Positions 59,824-64,000 of a stretch of DNA of 64,000 nucleotides are shown here, piece after piece. Source of the stretch: Aliishimia sp965656085 (GTDB taxonomy: Bacteria > Pseudomonadota > Alphaproteobacteria > Rhodobacterales > Rhodobacteraceae); contig CBFHJA010000012.1 in NCBI GenBank assembly GCA_965656085.1, positions 1-64,000 on the forward strand, given 5' to 3'. The notes beneath the pieces were generated by a model. The model worked only from the letters and a program-made list of their open reading frames with translations, made no database searches and was not told where the DNA came from. Every line of letters begins with the position of its first letter. The first letter of the stretch is position 1. The position numbers were made by a program, and so were the translations under genes.

Positions 59824-59993
59824 GGCTGTCTCCGGGATTGAACGCGGCCCGTGATAGGGCAGGGCCGGGGCCGGTGCAAGAGGCAGAAGACCGGCGCGAA
59901 GGCTGCGGCAAAGCGGCGCGATGGCCGGGCCGGGCCGGGGGCGCGACCCATTGCGCGCTTGCCCGGCGTGCAGGGGCGCGCCACGCTTGCGGC

Positions 59994-60482
59994 ATGCGTT
60001 CGATCCGCCAGATGGAGCCACCCGACGGCAGCCTGATCGCGCCTTTCGTGGCGCGGGAGGGTCTGTATACCGATGCGTTTTCCGTGCAGGTGCCGACCAC
60101 GCAATATCTGCGCGATTTCGTGTCGGCCTTCTACACCACGCGGCTGTTCCGCGCCGAGCGGATGGTGCTGGGGCTCGTGGCAGGCGCGCCGAGCAGCGAT
60201 GCCGACGCGATGGCGCTGGCAGCGGGGATGACGGACCGGTTCGCGGTCTGGACCGTGGAGGCGCGGCGCACGGACGAGTTGCTTCTGGCCGAGACATCGG
60301 GGCGCACAAAGTCATGGCTCCACGCCGCGACCGGCCCGGACGGCACGCGGCTGTGGTTCGGCTCGGTGGTGCTGCCAGCGCGCGGCGGCGGGCTCGGGCC
60401 GGTCTTTCATGTCCTGCAGGGCCCGCACCGGGTCTATGCGCGGATGCTGCTGCGCGCGGCGGCGTCCCGTCTGGGCGGCTGA
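59994..60482 (+). CDS. conserved-looking hypothetical protein
   Basis: A 162-aa soluble protein, MRSIRQMEPPDGSLIAPFV onward, with YTTRLFRAERMVLGLVAG, DRFAVWTVEARRTDELLLAE and LGPVFHVLQGPHRVYARMLL. The mix of strands and helices suggests one alpha+beta domain. No family recognised with confidence. No clear ribosome site, and MEPPDG at 60012 is an alternative start. It is divergent from gatB. Confidence 0.65.
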   Translation: MRSIRQMEPPDGSLIAPFVAREGLYTDAFSVQVPTTQYLRDFVSAFYTTRLFRAERMVLGLVAGAPSSDADAMALAAGMTDRFAVWTVEARRTDELLLAETSGRTKSWLHAATGPDGTRLWFGSVVLPARGGGLGPVFHVLQGPHRVYARMLLRAAASRLGG

Positions 60483-60513
60483 GACAGGCGCGCGGTGCGG
60501 CGGCCCCGGCCTG

Positions 60514-61839
60514 TCAAACGGGCGCGGTCTCCAGCCGCGGGCCGTTTTCGGTGAACACAACGCTCTGTCCGCGCGCCAATTCGCGCAGGAACAGCCCGCT
60601 CAGCACCTCGCGCGCCTTGGCGGCGCCGCCCCGGGCAAACCCGTCAAGGGCGCGCAGGCGCGGGGCCACATCCACGCCCTGCGCGGCGCAGGCCCATGGC
60701 ACGGGGTGCAACTCGGTCATGTAATCGCAGACGATCCAGCCGCTGGCATCGCGGATGCGGGCGCGGGTCCGGTCGGCGGCGCTCTGCCCGGTCTCCGGCG
60801 CCATCGTCACCGAGGCATAGGCGGCCAGCAGGTTCACCGTCGCCTGATCGGGGCGCAGCGCGAGGATGTCGCGCAGACCATCGAGGAAATAGTCCACATC
60901 GAGCCGGGCGCAGGCCTCGGGATCGGCGGCGATCGCATCGAGCATGACCCACGCATAGCCGCCCGCGCCCCAGATCTGCATGTGGCGGGCCGCCGTGCGG
61001 CGCGCTTCGAGTTCGAGCCGTTCATAGTCGCCATTCCAGCGTGGCAGCAGGCTTGTGCCGAGCGCGCGCATGTGGCGGGTGTCCATCGGGCTGAGGTCGA
61101 TCAGGGTCTCGAAGGCCGCCGCCACGCAATCGGGCGATGCGCCGCTGCCCTTGAGCAGGGCGCAATGGGTCCGCAGCACAAGCGGTGTGTCCCTGCGGGC
61201 GGATGCGAAGGGGGCGAGAATATCCGCCGCGCGGTCGCGATGGGCGGCGCTGACGGCGCTGGCGGTCGCGAGGCGGGAGGCCGTGCCCGACGCGGTGCCC
61301 GGCCCCGTGGCCGCCGTCATGTCCGACCCCGTGCGCCAAACCTGCGCAATCGCGGCCCAAGCCTGCGCGATATCGAGATGCGCACGGGCCACCACAGCCG
61401 CGATCATCGGATCGCCCTTGCGCTCGGCGTGAACCGTTTCCAGCGCCGCGATCCCGGCCCGCAACGGGACAGCGCTGGTGCGGTCCTCGTCTTCGGCGAG
61501 CGCGTGCTCCACCGCGCCGACCACATCGGCCCGCGCGCCGAACGCGATCAGGTCCGCCACGCTCATCCCGCCCGGTGTCAGCTTGCGCCGCGCATCGGCA
61601 CAGTGCAGCAGACCGGAGATCTTGTCCCAGTCCTCCTGCCGGGCAAGCTTGAGCCCGTGATCCTGCCACGCGCTGCGCAGCCGGTCCTCGGCGGTGGGGT
61701 TCGGCATCGGAATATCGATCACGCCCGCCGCCTCGAGCGTCGCAGGGCACATGGGGGCCTGTGCCGGCACGCGGAGGGTGCGGCGCTGAAAGGCGCGGGG
61801 CAAAAGCCCGGACAGTCGGTTTGAAATCACGTCTCGCAA
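60514..61839 (-). CDS. hypothetical 441-aa helical protein
   Basis: A largely alpha-helical, alanine-rich soluble protein. It may contain helical-repeat segments (LLHCADARRKLTPGGMSVADL, then FETLIDLSPMDTRHMRALG and RHMQIWGAGGYAWVMLDAI). A low-complexity Thr/Ala/Gly insertion lies near residues 170-200. No signal peptide and no family recognised. The start is uncertain: TTG at 61839 or GTG at 61830, neither with a strong ribosome site. The 61840-62081 gap shows nothing clear. Confidence 0.65.
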   Translation of the reverse strand: MRDVISNRLSGLLPRAFQRRTLRVPAQAPMCPATLEAAGVIDIPMPNPTAEDRLRSAWQDHGLKLARQEDWDKISGLLHCADARRKLTPGGMSVADLIAFGARADVVGAVEHALAEDEDRTSAVPLRAGIAALETVHAERKGDPMIAAVVARAHLDIAQAWAAIAQVWRTGSDMTAATGPGTASGTASRLATASAVSAAHRDRAADILAPFASARRDTPLVLRTHCALLKGSGASPDCVAAAFETLIDLSPMDTRHMRALGTSLLPRWNGDYERLELEARRTAARHMQIWGAGGYAWVMLDAIAADPEACARLDVDYFLDGLRDILALRPDQATVNLLAAYASVTMAPETGQSAADRTRARIRDASGWIVCDYMTELHPVPWACAAQGVDVAPRLRALDGFARGGAAKAREVLSGLFLRELARGQSVVFTENGPRLETAPV

Positions 61840-62081
61840 AGGGTGGGAGCCTCATATGTGTCTTTGGTCGTTGCGGCCCAGACTGCCCGCGCTTTCGGGC
61901 CGAAACGTGGCGTGTGCGCGATGGTTTCACGGTAATCTCTGGAAGCGCTACGCGCCCAGCGTGCAGATAGGCATATCTTCGCTGAACATCCCCCGCGCCA
62001 TGGGCGGATTTTTGCGTATCGGGAAACACCGCCGGGCGGTTTTGGGCATAAACGCGTGCTGTGCGGGGGGTGAGGGGCGAC

Positions 62082-62519
62082 TCAGATAAAGGTGAAGTGG
62101 TGCCGCTCGCTCCGCAGCCCGGCCTCCTTCAGCGCGGCCTCGAAAGGCTCCGAGGGCGGCGTCGCCTCGGCGGGCAGGCGCAGCTTGGTGCCATTGGTCA
62201 GCACCACGGCGGCGCGCACCGTCAGGTCGAGCCGGGTCACGAGCCGCACATGGTCGATTTCCGCCACGGGCACCGAAACCGAGCGCGTGCCGGAGAACCA
62301 GTCGATGCGGTCTGGATAGAGGTCCGCTCCGGCGGTGCGCGCGGCGTAGAAATCCCATACCGCCGGCAGGCTCAGGACGAACAGGATGCCGATCAGCAGC
62401 GGGGCCGCGTCGAACACCGTCCAGCCGATCAGCAGCAGCGCCCATGCGATCAGCAGCGCGATCAGCGTGGACCAAGAGCGGCCCTTGCGCCGGAAGCGGT
62501 AGAGCGGCGCCTCCGTCAT
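62082..62519 (-). CDS. small membrane protein with PH-like C-terminal part
   Basis: A 145-aa protein. A basic N-terminus (MTEAPLYRFRRKGRSWS) is followed by a hydrophobic hairpin (LIALLIAWALLLIGWTVF and PLLIGILFVLSLPAVWDF) and a soluble beta-rich domain (DRIDWFSGTRSVSVPVAEID) reminiscent of bacterial PH-like domains. Start at 62519; the open frame upstream runs through a dispersed repeat and is not used here. Function unknown. Confidence 0.7.
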   Translation of the reverse strand: MTEAPLYRFRRKGRSWSTLIALLIAWALLLIGWTVFDAAPLLIGILFVLSLPAVWDFYAARTAGADLYPDRIDWFSGTRSVSVPVAEIDHVRLVTRLDLTVRAAVVLTNGTKLRLPAEATPPSEPFEAALKEAGLRSERHHFTFI

Positions 62520-62552
62520 CGGGCGGGACGGGGGGCGCGCGCTGCGCGCGCG

Positions 62553-62614
62553 CGCTGGGGCTCTGCCCCAGACCCCGGGATATTTCGGGCCAAAGGAAGA
62601 CAGGGGCGAGGGCG
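62553..62614. repeat. hairpin plus GGGATATTT/GGCCAAAGGAA dispersed repeat, copy 2
   Basis: A TGGGGC-TCT-GCCCCA hairpin is followed by GACCCCGGGATATTTCGGGCC and CAAAGGAAGACAGG, the same order as at 19081-19138. It lies just upstream of the PH-like gene and downstream of pepN. An alternating GC tract (about 62535-62556) adjoins it. Confidence 0.65.
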
Positions 62615-62642
62615 CCATGCGTCAGACGTGGGACACATCCGG

Positions 62643-64000
62643 TCAGGCCTTCAGGATGCGCGTGACCATTTCGTTGGTATCGCGGCTCAGACCCTCGGTG
62701 GCCGCGATGCGGTCCAGCGCGGCGCGGATCATCTCTTGGCGGCGCGGATCGTAGCGTTTCCACGTCTGGAACAGCGTGCACATGCGCGCGGTGGTCTGCG
62801 GGTTCAGCGGGTCGAGCCGGATCAGCCAGTCCGCCAAGAGGCCGTAAGCCATGCCGCTCTCGTGGTGGAAGCCCGCATGGTGCATCCCCAGCGCGCCGAA
62901 CACCGCGCGGAAGCGGTTGGGGTTGCGGTGGTTGAAATCGGGGTGGCCCGTGAGCCGGTCGGCCTCTGCCGCCGCGTTCACAGGGTCCGCTTCGATCACC
63001 TGCAGCGCGAACCACTTGTCCATCACCAGACGGTCGTGCTTCCATTGCTCTTCAAAGGCCGCGAGCGCCGCCGCGCCCTCGCCCGCGCGGATCAGGCAGG
63101 CCAGCGCGGCCATTTGCTGGGTCATGTTGGTCGCGCTGTCGAACTGCGCCTGTGCCGCCGCGCCCGCGTCGCGCCGGGTCAGCAGCGATAGCGTGGCGTT
63201 GGCCAGCGCGCGGTTGCCCGATTGCTCGGCATCGGGCGCGTAGGGCGCGTCCACCTGATGCGCCGCGTAAAGGCTCGGCAGCACATCCGCGAGACGGTCC
63301 GCCAGCGCCTCCTTCATCGCCTCGCTCGCCGTGTAGATCGCCTGCGGGTCGGGCGTGTCACCCGACTGGAACAGCGCGGTCGCCAGTTCCGACTGGCTCG
63401 GCAAGCCCAGCATCAGCGCGCGGTAGGCCGGGTCGAGCCCCGCCTCGGTCATCACCGCCGCGATGCCGTCGAGATAGCCTTGGTCGGGGGCGGCCCCGTG
63501 GCGGATCGTTGCGAGCAGCGAGGATTTGGCGAGGCTGCGCGCCGCCTCCCAGCGGTTGAACGGGTCGGTGTCATGGGCCAGCAGGAAGGCGTTGTCGGGG
63601 CTGTGGTCAAGCATCACCGGGGCGGAAAAGCCGCGCAGGATCGAGGGGACCGGCTTTGCGCCCAGCCCTTCGAAGGTAAAGCTCTGCCGGGCCTCGGTCA
63701 GCTCCAGCACCGTGGTCGGCACGGCTTCGTCGCCGTTGGGGGAGATCAACCCGACCGCCACCGGGATCACCTGCGGCTGGGGGTCGGGCGTTGTAGCGGA
63801 GGCGGGCAGGGATTGCGAGAGTGTCAGCGTGTAGGTGCCGTCTGTGAAGTCCTCCTCGACGTTCACCGTGGGTGTGCCCGCTTGGCTATACCAGCGCTTG
63901 AACTGCGACAGGTCGCGCCCGGTGCTGTCCTCGAACACGCTTAGCCAGTCTTCGATCGTGCAGGCCTGCCCGTCATGGCGTTCGAAGTAGAGATCAAGCG
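62643..64000 (-). CDS. pepN: aminopeptidase N, C-terminal part (5' end outside window)
   Basis: The C-terminal 452 residues of an M1 alanyl aminopeptidase. The frame is open to the window edge, where it reads LYFERHDGQACTIEDWL, then FEDSTGRDLSQFKRWYSQAG, typical of the end of the catalytic domain of PepN. A beta-sandwich (TYTLTLSQSLPASA) and the long helical C-terminal domain (GLLADWLIRLDPLNPQTTAR) follow. The zinc HExxH site lies outside the window. It removes N-terminal residues from peptides in the cytosol. Confidence 0.93.
   Translation of the reverse strand, partial: LDLYFERHDGQACTIEDWLSVFEDSTGRDLSQFKRWYSQAGTPTVNVEEDFTDGTYTLTLSQSLPASATTPDPQPQVIPVAVGLISPNGDEAVPTTVLELTEARQSFTFEGLGAKPVPSILRGFSAPVMLDHSPDNAFLLAHDTDPFNRWEAARSLAKSSLLATIRHGAAPDQGYLDGIAAVMTEAGLDPAYRALMLGLPSQSELATALFQSGDTPDPQAIYTASEAMKEALADRLADVLPSLYAAHQVDAPYAPDAEQSGNRALANATLSLLTRRDAGAAAQAQFDSATNMTQQMAALACLIRAGEGAAALAAFEEQWKHDRLVMDKWFALQVIEADPVNAAAEADRLTGHPDFNHRNPNRFRAVFGALGMHHAGFHHESGMAYGLLADWLIRLDPLNPQTTARMCTLFQTWKRYDPRRQEMIRAALDRIAATEGLSRDTNEMVTRILKA

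Overview
The window looks like chromosomal DNA of a marine alphaproteobacterium of the order Rhodobacterales (Roseobacter/Rhodobacter lineage). The evidence is high GC, near-continuous coding with many ATGA/GTGA stop-start overlaps, tandem DUF2484 genes inside the murein/division cluster, a cobS-cobT-J-protein-BolA neighbourhood, a VPLPA-CTERM protein and a BciA-type divinyl (bacterio)chlorophyllide reductase. No phage, plasmid backbone, CRISPR array or insertion sequence is evident. Product calls come from reading the translations against known families; no database search was possible.

Layout. 1-6.9 kb: end of KDPG aldolase (eda), a class III aminotransferase, an EamA exporter, and a decayed ectoine-catabolism locus (eutB, eutC and an internally deleted doeA/eutD) followed by argE. 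7.3-15.6 kb: two large RTX proteins, one of 1598 aa built from repeated ~247-residue modules and one of 1078 aa with an N-terminal formylglycine-type sulfatase domain. 15.7-23.3 kb: tRNA-Tyr, rlmB, a zinc-ribbon protein, a possible structured RNA with a strong terminator, a CoA-binding protein, and a histidine cluster (hisB-hisH, then hisA-hisF-hisE) interrupted by DUF2157 and DUF2147 genes.

23.4-40.8 kb: a BaiN-like flavoprotein, then the murein/division run ftsW-murG-murC, an APC permease, two DUF2484 genes, a small membrane protein, murB-ddl-ftsQ-ftsA-ftsZ-lpxC-bamD-recN. These genes make and export peptidoglycan precursors, build the Z ring, start lipid A synthesis and assemble outer membrane proteins. 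A perfect DnaA box lies upstream of ftsZ. 40.9-51.7 kb: a ClC channel, DUF427, aminopeptidase P, two paralogous NTF2-like proteins, then cobT, a 48-aa coiled-coil peptide, a lipoprotein, cobS, a receiver-only response regulator, a J-domain protein and BolA.

51.7-64 kb: a DUF4177 protein, a TPR protein with exact 150-bp internal repeats, a thioesterase, bciA (implying bacteriochlorophyll synthesis elsewhere in the genome), a VOC protein, a VPLPA-CTERM protein, two small membrane proteins, gatB, three proteins of unknown function and the C-terminal part of pepN.

The most unusual non-coding signal is a dispersed family of about 150-190 bp intergenic elements (3049-3240, 6861-7018, 42676-42860, and a partial copy at 52254-52313). 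They have GTTAAC-anchored terminal inverted repeats and a core of 3-5 GTATGGC iterons at 12-bp pitch, and they sit directly against gene stop codons. Two further dispersed repeat families are also present: nested GTAGGGTGGGCA palindromes, and a hairpin plus GGGATATTT/GGCCAAAG element.
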